From: Butyriboletus loyo
Lineage: Eukaryota > Basidiomycota > Agaricomycetes > Boletales > Boletaceae
DNA: 30,756 nt
Direction: 5' to 3'
Assembly: GCA_038093515.1 (NCBI GenBank)
Contig: JBBPSI010000271.1
Location: 1-30,756, forward strand
The position numbers and the translations under genes were made by a program. Each line of letters opens with the position of its first letter. Position 1 is the first letter of the stretch. The notes under the pieces are model-generated. The model did not search any database, was not told the origin of the DNA, and saw only the letters and a list, made by a program, of their open reading frames with translations. This document shows, piece after piece, positions 1-13,700 of the stretch.

Positions 1-742
1 AGTCCCCAGGGCAGACGCTCCGTCTTCCATCTCATAGTACCACGCTCACGAAGGCACTTTACTCCCGCGCAAATCGCCATGATAGCAGAAACGGACGGCA
101 CGCGCGCTAAGACAAGCAAAAAAGACAGCACAACCAGGGAGAGTGAGATACGGACAGCCGCCAGCGACGGACTTCTCCAGTTCGTGGCAGAGAACGGCAC
201 GGAGACGGCGAGAGATACCAGTGGAAGCTTGCTTGTACTAGAGATCATGCTGTATGCTGAAGGAGGTCAAGTTTCTTTCTTCTTTGCCTGCATCGTTTAC
301 GCGGCATGCTGACGTTCTTACAGACAAGTCATCCGCGATGATAGCCCTCGCAGAGGCACTCGCATCCCCTTATCCGTCGGAAGATCCTGCACGACCGCAT
401 CTGATCGATCTCCCTCACACTTCTCGCATGTACAAAAGTCTACTCCAGGGTGGACATTTCTCTCACTCGGAACGATCTGTTTTACGCTCGCCTGCGTTTT
501 CACCGTCGGAATTTGCATCGGAATTTCTCTCGATTGTTAGGAGGGATACGACAATCGCGATCGCTCAGGGTGATGGCGCCTTCGTCGTCGCTGAGCTCTT
601 GGAGCGGATCCGTGAGGAGGGCAACGACGAGCAAAAGACGAAAGTCAAGGGATGGTTTGACGACTCTTTCGTGGCTCGGCTAAAGGACGGTGAAGCGAAG
701 GGTAAGAGTGTTCTAGTAGAAAAAATCAAGGCCTTGTTGTAG
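1..742 (+). CDS. PUF6: PUF6/PUM3-type Pumilio protein, C-terminal part
   Basis: This is the 3' end of a gene that starts left of the window. PUF6/PUM3 proteins are nucleolar RNA-binding proteins with Pumilio repeats and a C-terminal CPL domain; in yeast Puf6 acts in 60S ribosome assembly and ASH1 mRNA repression (family knowledge). The frame is open from base 1. Exon 1 runs to 265, a 58-nt GT-AG intron covers 266-323, and exon 2 is 324-742, ending in TAG. Splicing in phase 1 joins ...MLYAEG to DKSSAM, as in fungal homologues. The CPL-like stretch includes GRRSVFHLIVPRSRRHFTP near the left edge, then RMYKSLLQGGHF and QGDGAFVVAELLERI, and the tail is lysine-rich (VLVEKIKALL). The Pumilio repeats themselves are not in the window. 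The family call rests on recalled similarity of the C-terminal region, so I hold PUF6 as likely rather than certain. Confidence 0.85.
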
Positions 743-1079
743 GTTTGGCATCGAGGCCAGTATATATCAAAAGCCCTGGTACAGTGCAAGACATACCCCC
801 TGCTTACCGCTATGACATTTGCAAACCGTGTCGAGGTACGGAGGGATTCGCTCCCTTACTCATCCAACATAAGAACTTGTCCCCGACCTGGAGTTTCGTG
901 ACCTCGGGCTGACTGTCGGACTTGGTTGATCAACCTCTCTCTCTTCGTGAGATCACCCTGCTCCATACTTGTGGACAAGCAGTTGTAAATCACCATCCCA
1001 AGTGACTTGAATCGGCGTCATAAATTGCGTAGCCGGCCTGCTTTTCAGGCTGAGCTCAGCATGCACTGTTCTCCGATTT
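743..1079. other. Intergenic, no gene seen
   Basis: Stretch between the PUF6-like stop and the first SDR relic. Frames are short and show no recognisable domain. It should hold the 3' UTR of the upstream gene. Confidence 0.5.
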
Positions 1080-1451
1080 TTTCGTGCATTCCAAGGGACT
1101 GACCGAAGCACTTGCCAGCGATTTGGATAGACACGAGTTGCCCTCTTCGAACGTGGACCGTTCCGCACGGAGATCGGGGCATCGATCAAATATTATTATA
1201 TTGTCGTCCCACTCCCCGCGCGCGTGCGCACCCGGCGGATATCTAGATCCTGACTCCCCGGGATTTATTTATTTAAATAGCGCACGACCGTGCAAAGGCT
1301 CGCGTTCGAGAAGACATGGCATCTCGATTGGGGAAGATCCTCTCCTCCTCCTTCCTCTTCACAGAAGGGGTGTGAGTCGGAAATGGTTTAAAGGGAAGGG
1401 AAGATGCTTTCTAGAGCGATACGGGATTGGTCGAATGACCTATACTCGTAG
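1080..1451 (+). pseudogene. Decayed SDR fragment (relic 1)
   Basis: This is a degenerate copy of the 3' half of the intact SDR gene at 2671-3664. Matching blocks occur in the same order. The stretch at 1094-1130 reads GLTEALASDLD, against GLTEALADELD in the intact gene. The block near 1150-1180 (tcgaacgtggaccgttccgcacgga) matches the exon that starts LEPGPFRT. The block from about 1319 (atctcgattgg...ttcctcttcacaga) matches the SRLENPPIRLPLH region. The end at 1425-1451 reads DWSNDLYS-stop against DWSDDLYL-stop. The 5' half, with the cofactor-binding motif and catalytic residues, is missing. The second SDR intron seems lost or shrunken between the blocks. Frameshifts and stops separate the blocks, so no functional product is expected. 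It lies about 1.2 kb upstream of the intact copy on the same strand, which suggests an old tandem duplication. Confidence 0.75.
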
Positions 1452-2670
1452 TGATCCATCCGGAGACCTCGCTCAGTGTCTGTAACGAAGAAAAAGAGCG
1501 AAATATCGCATAGAACCTCGGTGAAAGAAATGAGCGGCGTGTCGCGTCTTTGAGAAGACTTGCCAAAAGCCGTTATTATACGCTACATGTTTTCTTCATC
1601 ACCAAGTGTTACAGTGGTGTTCAAGGTTGGCTATTCGACTCGACTGGTCGTGTGGTTGTCGTCATTGATGCACATTCCTTCTCTGCAGTTCCTAGTGCCA
1701 TGTACAGCACTAGTTGTTCAAGGGTCCTCAGACTCGACAACGAGCTGAGAAAGGGCGTTACTACGTTCCAAACTGGCTCAAAGTCCATTTTTGTCTTTGC
1801 CGGGTTCCTCCCTCCACTGACATGAGCACGGTGCGTCAATTATCGACATCACTAGGAAAGTTGTTTCGCCTTCGACATCGGGATTAGTGTTCCTACCGTC
1901 GCGGAGTTACGGCACGAATCTTTATGCTATGTACTTCGAGTACGGTCGACATGATGCGATTTAGAAAGTCTCATCCTTGACGGGTACTTATTAGCATTCG
2001 CTACAGTCCCAGGAGAGGGTACAACGACAACTACATTTTGGTGATGCACACCGAGTATCGACCGTACATACGTAATTCTGGATGCAAGTGCCAACCGAGC
2101 TCATATGGTTCGACCGTTCTCATCAATTTGAATAGAACTTCGAAACCGAAACCTCCGTGAGCAAGGTCGGTGCCGGCGAACCTTCCTTTGCGGACCCGAT
2201 TCTCTCCAAAGCTACCCAGAAGATCGAGATCCTCCCCGAGATGAGATCCAATCGACAAGCGCACAGCCGGGGTCACGCGTACAAAAAGACTGCGCTCGGG
2301 GCCTCTGAAACTTGAAAGTTTTCACTGGAAAGTACAGCTGTGCCTCCGTCCGGGAAACCCTTGGTCACTAGGTCATGATGTTTGGATGAGATGTCGAAAT
2401 GGCACTTGTCTGTATATGCTCTGTTTGATTGGCTGAGAATAAGTGGGCACGTTATGTTGGTGACGACATTATGATTAATAGCAGTCTTGAATCGACGCCC
2501 TGTCTCCTTGTGGCGGATCTCGGAGTCCGACAGGTTCACGTGACTAAGATTATACGGCGCTCCGGCCGGGCACCCTTGTAGCATGCCGAAGCAAGTCACC
2601 TCTGAGCTGATAAAATGCGATCGGTCATTGCAGTCTCGTAGACCAACGTTTCACCCACTCCGTCCACATA
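1452..2670. other. Intergenic with unrecognised open frames
   Basis: Region between the SDR relic and the intact SDR gene. On the minus strand two adjacent open frames (2273-2599 and 2031-2276) overlap by a few bases in different frames. The second contains a plausible-looking stretch (HGGFGFEVLFKLMRTVEPYE), but I recognise no domain. They may be remains of a broken or spliced gene. The last few hundred bases should hold the SDR promoter. Confidence 0.4.
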
Positions 2671-3664
2671 ATGTCAGAATCCAAAGTCTGGTTCAGTAAG
2701 TGGATCTCTTCATTGACACCACCCGACTTGACCTCGCCGTTAGTCACCGGTGCTTCATCTGGCTTCGGTCCCCTCTTGACCGAGTCCCTCTTGAAACAAG
2801 GACACAGAGTCGTCGCCACTCTCCTCAAGCCCGAGGCGCTATCTGATCTCGTCGTCCGATACCCGTCCACCGTCATCGTCGTCAAAATGGACGTCACTCA
2901 GCATGCCGACATCCCCGCTGCGTTTTCCAAAGCCCACGAAGCGTTCGGCCGCGTAGACGTCGTCTTCAATAACACAGGAAAGCTGGCCAGTGGGGAGTTC
3001 GAGTCCGTCAATGAAAAGGACGCACGAGAAATGTTTGAAATCAATTTCTGGGGTGCTGCCTCAGTCAGCCGAGAGGCCGTACGATTCTTCAGAGAGGTCA
3101 ACCAGCCTCAAGGCGGAAGACTCCTTCAAGTGTCGTCTGGATTGGGCGTATTGAGTCGTGCGTGTTGCGGACATTATAGTGCCTCGTAAGTCCCTTCTGT
3201 CATCAGCCACCTTCCAAACCCAAGCTTCATCAGGAAATCCGCTCTCGAGGGATTGACCGAAGCACTTGCGGATGAGTTAGACCCTGCCTGGAACATCAAG
3301 GTAAGATTGACGGCCTTCATTTCCATAGTCAGAAACTGGATGCAAACAGATTACCATCCTCGAACCTGGACCATTCCGCACGGATGTTTTCACGACACAC
3401 AAAAATCTAGCGCCTCCCCATCCTGCGTACACAAATCCTGAGCTGGCAGGATCTAAATGGCGTGTGATTTTCGAATCAGGTGTTCTCTTCGACGGCGATC
3501 CACAAAAAGCCTGCGCTGCGTTTGAGAAAGTGTCTCGGTTGGAAAACCCCCCAATCCGGCTTCCTCTTCACAGACTGGCGCTTGACATGGCGAACGCGAA
3601 GGGAAAGAGTCTAATAGAGATTGTGGAGAAATACAAGGACTGGTCTGATGACTTATATCTATAG
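2671..3664 (+). CDS. Short-chain dehydrogenase/reductase, classical type
   Basis: NAD(P)-dependent oxidoreductase of the SDR superfamily; the substrate cannot be told. Four exons (2671-2695, 2744-3185, 3234-3300, 3350-3664) with three GT-AG introns of 48, 48 and 49 nt give 282 residues. Splicing of intron 1 restores MSESKVWFITGASSGFG, with the Rossmann motif TGASSGFG at residues 10-17. Also visible are D58 after the third strand, NNTG at 84-87 (normally NNAG), N109 in EINFWG, S140 and the catalytic Y153-x3-K157 (YSASK). The C-terminal GDPQKACAAFEK segment is typical of fungal SDRs annotated as oxidoreductase or retinol dehydrogenase-like. Start chosen because exon 1 codes the usual short N-terminus directly before the Rossmann motif. 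Two decayed copies lie in the window (1080-1451 and 22816-23527). GDT1 follows 226 bp downstream on the same strand. Gene call is firm; function is only class-level. Confidence 0.93.
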
Positions 3665-3890
3665 CCTCCGAAGGCACGCTTTGGGAGAGTACCAAGTGTC
3701 ACGTGTGCAGATCATATATTGTTGTTTTTAGGCTGTGGCTCGCGGGGTCAGTTGCTTTTGGACGTTGACGAGGCGCTGGAACTCTTCAATTTCCGGCATC
3801 GCCCAACCACACTGGCTGAAGCATTTCGCAACGGCTCTGCCTGTGCGCATCTATTGTCACGCTTTTTGACGAGGTTTACACCCAGACATA

Positions 3891-4840
3891 ATGTCCACGG
3901 TTGACGATGACACCGACTCAGTATCTGGCACACTCCTACGTTCGTTCGCCATGATCATATTCTCAGAAATAGGCGACAAGACGTTTCTCATTGCGGCCAT
4001 CCTGGCAATGCGCCACCCTCGCCTCGTGGTGTTCGCCGGCGCTTTCAGCTCCCTCATGTTAATGTCCTTGCTCTCTGCAGAAATGGGCAACCTTCTCCCC
4101 AAACTCGTTCCCGAGAAATGGATTCACATCACCGCCGGGGTACTTTTCTTGGTGTTTGGATCCAAGATGATAATGGAGGCACGAGAGATGCCGAGTGGGA
4201 GTGAAGTGATGGAGGAGGAAATGCGAGAAGCGGCAGAAGAGATCGAGAACGACGCTGCAGACATGGGAATTACGGGATCGAATGGCCACTCCATTCCCTT
4301 GGAGCGACTCGAAGAAGGCGAAGCGCGTGCCTCGGCATACCCTCGAAAGGCCACGAAATTCAACATTGCCTCTCGGTTACGCAACATTTTCAAACTCGTC
4401 TTGGGGCCGGTTTTCGCCCAGTCGTTTCTCCTCACATTCCTGGGGGAGTGGGGCGACAGGAGTCAATTTACAACCATCGCGCTCGGCGCAGCGCACGTGG
4501 GTGTACCCCATATCCTTGGCACAGATAGACTCACAAGTTTCTTGTTTCTTTTTAAAGAACGTCTATCTCGTGACATTAGGAACAGTCATTGGTCACACGG
4601 CTTGCACGTGTCTTGCTGTCGTAGCCGGTCGGTATATTTCCACCAAAATATCCGTCAAACATGGTTCGTATTCGAGTGCCACGTTCTACTGTTCCTTTCT
4701 CACATCTGCCCCCCACAGTCACTCTTGGAGGAGCTACACTCTTCCTGGTCTTTGGTGTGGTTTATCTGTTTGAGTCTCTTTCAGGATCTGCGGAGGACCT
4801 CCCGATACTAATTCCCTCGGACCGAGTCTCTGCCATGTAA
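3891..4840 (+). CDS. GDT1: GDT1-family Ca2+/Mn2+ transporter (UPF0016/TMEM165)
   Basis: Membrane transporter of the UPF0016 family; yeast Gdt1 and human TMEM165 move Ca2+ and Mn2+ into the Golgi in exchange for protons and support glycosylation (family knowledge). Three exons (3891-4496, 4558-4663, 4719-4840) with introns of 61 and 55 nt give 277 residues, close to the 280 of yeast. Both signature motifs E-x-G-D-(K/R)-(T/S) are present: EIGDKT at residues 26-31 and EWGDRS at 186-191. Six hydrophobic segments are arranged as two groups of three, separated by an acidic loop (EEEMREAAEEIENDA). Exon 2 codes NVYLVTLGTVIGHT and exon 3 VTLGGATLFLVFG, as expected for the second half. No cleavable signal peptide is obvious: the first motif begins only 26 residues from the chosen ATG, so the true start could lie upstream, though the length fits. 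The introns are required to restore the family sequence. Confidence 0.95.
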
Positions 4841-5988
4841 TTCGTATCTGGCTTGCATTCTGCCACGATATCACACGTGTAATCTAGGCATATACATTTA
4901 GAGGAACCCATCATTTATAATCAGTAACGACTTGCTTGCGAAAGCAGCCGATTCTTGGTCCATCCCATAAGGCGTCGGTGGCCGAATTCATGTTTGATTT
5001 CGTTTCGTTTCCTGTTACGACGTATGGCATGCCTGTCATGACCCTCATATGCATCCGATTTTCTAATCTCGCCTGTTCGAACTCAAATCACTATTCAACA
5101 CACAACAAAAAAGCTACTTGACGACCATCTACCAGCAGTGTTTGCTACTGACCATGGTCGACGATAAAGTTTTAAACCAGCGGCTCCGTGGACCCTTTGG
5201 TGCGGTTAGGTGACCGGGCTGTTGCCATTACGACTTGCACCGAGACAACAGATGAACTCCTGAAAATTGAAGAATATCCAGATTCCAGACTCGTTCAATA
5301 GCCATTCCATATTGTACTGCTTCTACAATTCCTCGTCGAGACTTTCACACTGCTATCATCGTGACCATCTGCATTCAGGAATTGTTACTTCCCTCTGAGC
5401 CCGGCATACATAGAGGTGGTGGTTCCGTTTTGTCCATCAAGGTACGTCTCCGAGTCGTATTAGTCCTCATCAGCGACGTAAACATTCATCAAGGTATCAG
5501 AGTAACATGGGCAGTGGAGGATGCACCATGGGGTGACTCGGAATATGCGATGCGTTGCGATATTATTTCACCATTCAGACGTTATCAGCTAAAACACAAT
5601 GTGGATCGATGTCCTTCTGCATACACGAGCTTGGCGCGCGCCCCACCCAGCATCCCGGTAATCCTACGTACGCGTGGGTTGACACTCACACTAATTGTGT
5701 CACGGCACAGCTTGACGTTTGGGGCAGAGATTATGTTCTTTATATACAGGTCAGGATCCGGGACACAACGGAACCCATTTGAACACTGTTCGTTATTCGT
5801 GCCTGTGCTCGCACGGTTCACCGGAAGTTCATGACCATGCACGTTACAAGGCTGCGGTTTACGTGTCAATGGCAAACAGGGTTTTCCCCTCTTCTGATCC
5901 GCCAAGTCAACGGACGCTAGTCTTATGACATATGCTACTATCACCGCTACCTCAGCAGTGCCAGTCATGTTTAGCAACGATATTGTAG
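4841..5988. other. Intergenic, no gene recognised
   Basis: Over 1.1 kb between GDT1 and the membrane-protein candidate. The longest plus-strand frames (within 5361-5834) have no recognisable domain and no supporting splice pattern. An ATG at 5925 opens 25 codons up to a GTACGT at 6000-6005. It could be a first exon for the membrane-protein candidate, but it is not in frame with the hydrophobic reading there. Confidence 0.4.
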
Positions 5989-7250
5989 ACAAAAAGGCGG
6001 TACGTACATCCTTGGCGGTGTCACCTTGTTTTATTCCTTTCTAAACAATGCTGCTCATCGTTCGACATCTCTTTACACAGCGATTCGCAAACCACATCCC
6101 ACCACTCCCGATGTAAAGCTATATTTGGACGCTGGGGCGAAAGGTTCAGTCACGATAACTTGCTAATCGTTCGCTTCACAAACCGTTTACCACCACAGTT
6201 ACCGTGTCTACGTTTTATACCCTCGCTATCATGCCACTCGGCGTATTCAGGTCATCCTATCGCTGGTACATCTGTGGGGAGATGTTTGGGCCACGATTGC
6301 CCTTATTCTTAACGTCGCTTGTCTCGTTTGCACATGGATGTCGCAATCACGTCATCGTGCGTTTACCATATCGTACGAACCATTGATCGTCTCGCTATTA
6401 ACTGTTTTCTTCAAGACAGTCGTCGTGGCCCTCGTGAGAGAAGTTGTCACCATCATCTCTGGTCTATGGTTGGTTTCCCTCCGCATCGCCATCCCATACA
6501 CTCCTGGGTTGATCACGACTTGACGTCGCCCGCATGAGCACGATCGCCACAATCATTATCATCACGTTCCCTTGAACCGTTCCGCCTACGCAACCGCAGT
6601 CGCATCTAGTATGATCCGAGTTTCCTACTTGTCCAGCAACTGTACGATCGTGACTCCGGCAACTGTCATGTAACACGAGATCTTGCAGTGTCTCGGTGAG
6701 TCCCATCGCACCCGATTCTCTCAAGTAGACAGTATACCCATGATGATACCCTCCTCCTCATACTGCCTCTCTGCTTCTTGAAAGGCGACAACATAGTACG
6801 CAGCCAACGCATATCGCTCGTCTTTTCATTTGCTTCCTCGATCTGCATCATCATCATCTCGATCGCACGCTCCGTTTTTCTCTTGCTACCGTCGGGCGCG
6901 GCGACATCTGTCGTTCTTGCCCATGTCAGGATAAGAAGCTTCTCGGTTCATGGATGGGGTCGGATGACTTTCATTCTGGCTTTCCCAAGGCGGCACTTGC
7001 GCTCGTCGTCTGTAACCTCGTCATCGTGCCGTTCATATATTGTTATCTGTTGTGTCACCAGAGCGACGTCGATCTGGATGGCATTCAATTCACAAGCATC
7101 ATCCGAGTCCCTTTGCAGTGGAGTCTGAGTGCCGTTGGCGTTCGTCACTCGACGTCCTCGCATGGGACCCCTCGTCACCAACTTCCGTCTACTCCTCATG
7201 TCAATACTGATCCGAAAAGAACAACATCGACCAGATACGCATTTGCTTGA
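5989..7250 (+). CDS. Unresolved multi-pass membrane protein gene, possibly decayed
   Basis: Several strongly hydrophobic open stretches lie in order on the plus strand but in different frames. Segment 1 (about 5989-6143) reads TYILGGVTLFYSFLNNAAHR and continues to LDAGAK; a 55-nt GT-AG intron (6144-6198) joins it to VTVSTFYTLAIMPLG. The frame then has to shift. Segment 2 (to 6523) reads WATIALILNVACLVCTW, then YEPLIVSLLTVFFKTVVVALVRE. Segment 3 ends at 7250 with AALALVVCNLVIVPFIYCYL followed by a polar tail. This layout resembles the seven-helix hypothetical proteins common in Agaricomycetes (recalled resemblance only). I could not find introns that reconcile segments 1 and 2, so a frameshift, or missing splice sites in my model, remain open. 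It converges on ARG5,6, whose stop is 123 bp away. Exon borders other than the 55-nt intron are not established. Confidence 0.38.
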
Positions 7251-7263
7251 ATGAGTTACAAGG

Positions 7264-7285
7264 CTACCTGCCTACCTGCCTACCT
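7264..7285. repeat. Short tandem repeat, 8-bp unit
   Basis: The unit ctacctgc is repeated 2.75 times in the gap between the two convergent genes. Confidence 0.8.
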
Positions 7286-7373
7286 ATTTATATACACGAT
7301 TCACATGTAGCATACATTTTCATACCATGCAAGATCTGACAACCAATCAATCACTTTGAGCCCCGACCGACGT

Positions 7374-10463
<3,090 letters not shown>

Positions 10464-12797
10464 TGTGGCGATGTGCTGGTGGTGGTGCGAGTTGAAGTCG
10501 CAGGAACCGAAAAAAATCAAACGAGAGGCTTCTCTGACGTGACGCCTGAGTCGGTCAGCCTGCAACAATTTTTATACTCGAACACAGCGAGCGAAATGCT
10601 GTTGGCTCCTGTGTCCGAACGTCGAACGCCATTGGCAAATACACCTCGCACTGGGCAGAACAAAAAGTGTAGTAACGTGCCAATCGAACGAAGCGTATTC
10701 TCCCGGTTCGTTGTCGTGTCCGATGGCAACGTTGACCCAGCGCGCATCAGCATCTATCGTTTCAAGCAAACCCGGTCTGGAATCTCGCGTCGGACGTGAC
10801 TTAAGAGACCATTCAGAATTGACCGTGCGCCGCAGCTACCAGAAACAAACTTTGAACTCCACAATCCATCTGGTGCTGGCTGTGAAGCACTCCGATATTG
10901 TAGGCAGCTCAATCCTACACGAATGACTAGGGAAGTTCATCACCATTCCGATTACACAGGCATTTTGCATTTGAAGTCCGTCGGGCGAGCGTGATACAGT
11001 CTCGCAAGGTCGATGGATGCTACAAGTTTAGTTGAGAACGCTCCTTTATGTTGAAATCGTATTCTCGCTCGCTGTCCAGTCGGTTGTCGATGGGATGTAC
11101 TCGACGTTTGCTAGTACTTTGGCTGATTTGTACGTGTATTTGGCTCGCTGCGTAAACAGAGCATAAACAGCTTTCCTGCGCATGCCTTGGATAGTTCAAC
11201 CACTTTTTGTGAGAACAAAAGAACAAGGAGGCATTTGCTAAAGTGTGAGCGCATAAGATCCGTTACTACTACAGCCCATAACACTGAACAGAAGGAATAC
11301 TAGTCAATGCGACGAAAGTCACAAAAACGGTCAAAACACTGGGGATGAGTCGATCCGACAGGCGGCTTGCCATGGCGAGATCGCCGTCAGCAGCGAGCTG
11401 AGCTGAGGAGTAACCCTAATACTGAAATTAGTCACCGAGGCAAGCACGGAGGGTCTCCAGCGCGGTTTAAACGGCGAACGGTGATTCGAGGCGACCAGCC
11501 CTTCTCCCCGCACGGAGATTACTCGAATCTTGATGGTCACGTCAAGGTCGTCCGGTAGACGGGCATAGAAGGATGAAGTCATCTCGAGTCAGCTAGGTAA
11601 TATCCACCAGTTTATGATATCTTTGATCAACCCCACAACGTGGGAAGAATGCGCTAAGATTATTCTGGAGAAAAGCGCGGATGGGATGGCCAAGCGGTAT
11701 ACGTCGGAACACATCGTCTCGGATTGAGGTTGCTTCGCAAGGTCGCAAAGGTCACCTGGGTATGCAACTGCCAAGGTCGGTCAGCCAAATACCATGATCG
11801 GGATCGGTCATCTGAATGTGATCAAATGCTCGCGAGGAGAAACGAATAATTTTTTTGAAAAAAAAAAAAAGACAGCCAGGTTGAGTAAAGTTGCAACTCT
11901 GTCTAGGTGACAAATAGGACGGCAATCAAGTGAATCGAGGTCAAGGTCACCATCTCTTGGCCAGCTTGACGGCTGATGTCAATTCGCCGTAGCCAAGTTA
12001 GACAAGACGACAGCCCGGAAAGGGTGGCAGATTTCCATCGCAGACTGGAAGTCCTCTTTCGATCATGTTGTGCGCGAAGGCGTTATGTCCGAGGTCCGTG
12101 ATTTCATCTAGGCGATGGCGTTCTTCCAAGTGCAATTCGGTCGACATTGAAGTCGTCGAGGTAGGTGAGTAGTGCTGTTGGGTGGGGTCCAGATGACATA
12201 AGTTACGTTGCCGCTGAACTTGAGAGAGAGGAAATCACCGGTCACAGGCGCTCTCAATACATGCATGTTACAAGGCACGTACAGCGACGCTCCTATTATG
12301 CACTACTTGAAGTTATTTCGGAAGGTGACACGCTGTAGGCTGATATACGCGTGCGTCCCTTTTCTTCCCGTCACGAGGTTGAGGAATGCGGCGGCCGATT
12401 CTTGCTTCTCCTCTGCTCCAAGTCATGCCGCGAAGACAACGCCATGGCCTGGAGTTTTGATCCTATCACTCCTTTAGAGGGGCTTTGGGGCAACGTTTAC
12501 GGCAAATATTGGTGAGTTTTGCGTCCGGCTGTGGCCCCGTGTGGATCCTGCATGATGCCACTCAGGGTTGGACCGTGCCCCACTGCCAGCACTTTGTCAT
12601 GTAGATGCCGTACAACCAAGTACGTTCGGGGGGAAATCAGCTTACTAAATTCCTTGGGAATCCCTGCAATCCGCGGACGCAATCTAGGCAGGCCTAGGCC
12701 CCACCAGGTGTGTCGATCCACGTAACTGCTCCACCAGATCTGCGAGAAGAGTTTGGGATCATGGAACCCGTTCAAGCGCAACACCAAAGTATCCACT
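10464..12797. other. Long gene-poor stretch upstream of ARG5,6
   Basis: More than 2.3 kb between the ARG5,6 start and the tRNA gene. The first few hundred bases should include the ARG5,6 promoter; no upstream arginine attenuator peptide was identified. A 99-codon minus-strand frame at 12497-12796 ends next to the tRNA, and an 83-codon one lies at 11331-11582; neither shows a domain I recognise. An A-rich run occurs near 11858-11871. Confidence 0.45.
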
Positions 12798-12883
12798 GCC
12801 CGCCTAGCTCAATCGGATAGAGCGTCAGACTCTTAAGAATCTAGGCGATCTGAAGGCTGCGAGTTCGACCCTCGCGGTGGGCT
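12798..12883 (+). tRNA. tRNA-Lys(CUU) with a 12-nt intron
   Basis: Cloverleaf parts are all visible. The acceptor stem GCCCGCC pairs with GGTGGGC (one G-U pair). The D arm is GCTC...GAGC. The anticodon stem TCAGA (12825-12829) pairs with TCTGA (12849-12853). The T arm is GCGAG-TTCGACC-CTCGC, which also carries the internal B box. The anticodon is CTT at 12832-12834. A 12-nt intron (12836-12847) sits at the canonical site after position 37, so the mature loop is CTCTTAA. A T-run just after the gene (tcgtttttg) fits a Pol III terminator. It decodes AAG. Confidence 0.95.
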
Positions 12884-13640
12884 AATCGTTTTTGTTTCAT
12901 TATCGCTTTCCCTCCTTTGCTTTGATCGATGAGGTCGACACGTGTAATACTGAGACATTTACGGTAGCCTGGTAGGTGTCGTGTCCGTGAACTAAGTAAG
13001 TGGATTCGTACACGTAATTACTAACGCCATCCTTGATCGAGCGGCCACATTCCCACTCGCAAAATACCCTAGGTGCCATTACCATCCCAGTCGTTTCTTG
13101 TCCCCCACCCCATCACTATTTTCTTGCCAACGATACTTTGTATCACATCGAACGGATCTAAATCACGCGATCCAATACCCGTCGCCCTTACCCCGACTTT
13201 CGCGTGTCTCATACACACCTCAATCTATCCACGGCCCAGGTACTCGGCGCGATCATCATCTCCTCATTTCCGTTTCTTTTTTTTCCCCTAAATGATCCTA
13301 TCGTTCTGATCCATCCTTTTCGTTTCCCTTGTTGGCCCCCGAGCACCAATCGCGAGCGGGTACATGGGTGCTGTAGGACGAACGAAAGAAAACGTTGGTC
13401 CTCGGGGTAAGCCCACAACCGGAACGGTTACAAGCACGACGACCATGGTTGATTTCTGAACGCCGAAACGGCCGATGGGTGAACCGACCGCACCATGCGT
13501 ATATAAAGATCTGGTGCCGCTCATATCGAGCGTGAAGCACCGCAGGGGGAGGGAAAAAAAAATCGCACCAATCCCGGTTTCTTTCAAAGCCGCGCGTTCT
13601 CGGTTTCCTTTGGAAATCACGAGACGGGACCAGTTAGACT

Positions 13641-13658
13641 GGAACCGGAACCGGAACC
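13641..13658. repeat. GGAACC x3 tandem repeat
   Basis: Three perfect copies of ggaacc, in intergenic DNA just before a poly-A run. Confidence 0.85.
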
Positions 13659-13685
13659 CTACCACCTGCACGTATGATAAATCTG

Positions 13686-13700
13686 AAAAAAAAAAAAAAA
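13686..13700. repeat. Poly-A run
   Basis: Fifteen consecutive A bases in intergenic DNA. No flanking target-site duplication or retroelement body is seen. Confidence 0.85.

Noticed and set aside
13686..13700. Poly-A run as the tail of a retroposed element
   Set aside because: No element body, target-site duplication or upstream coding remnant is visible.
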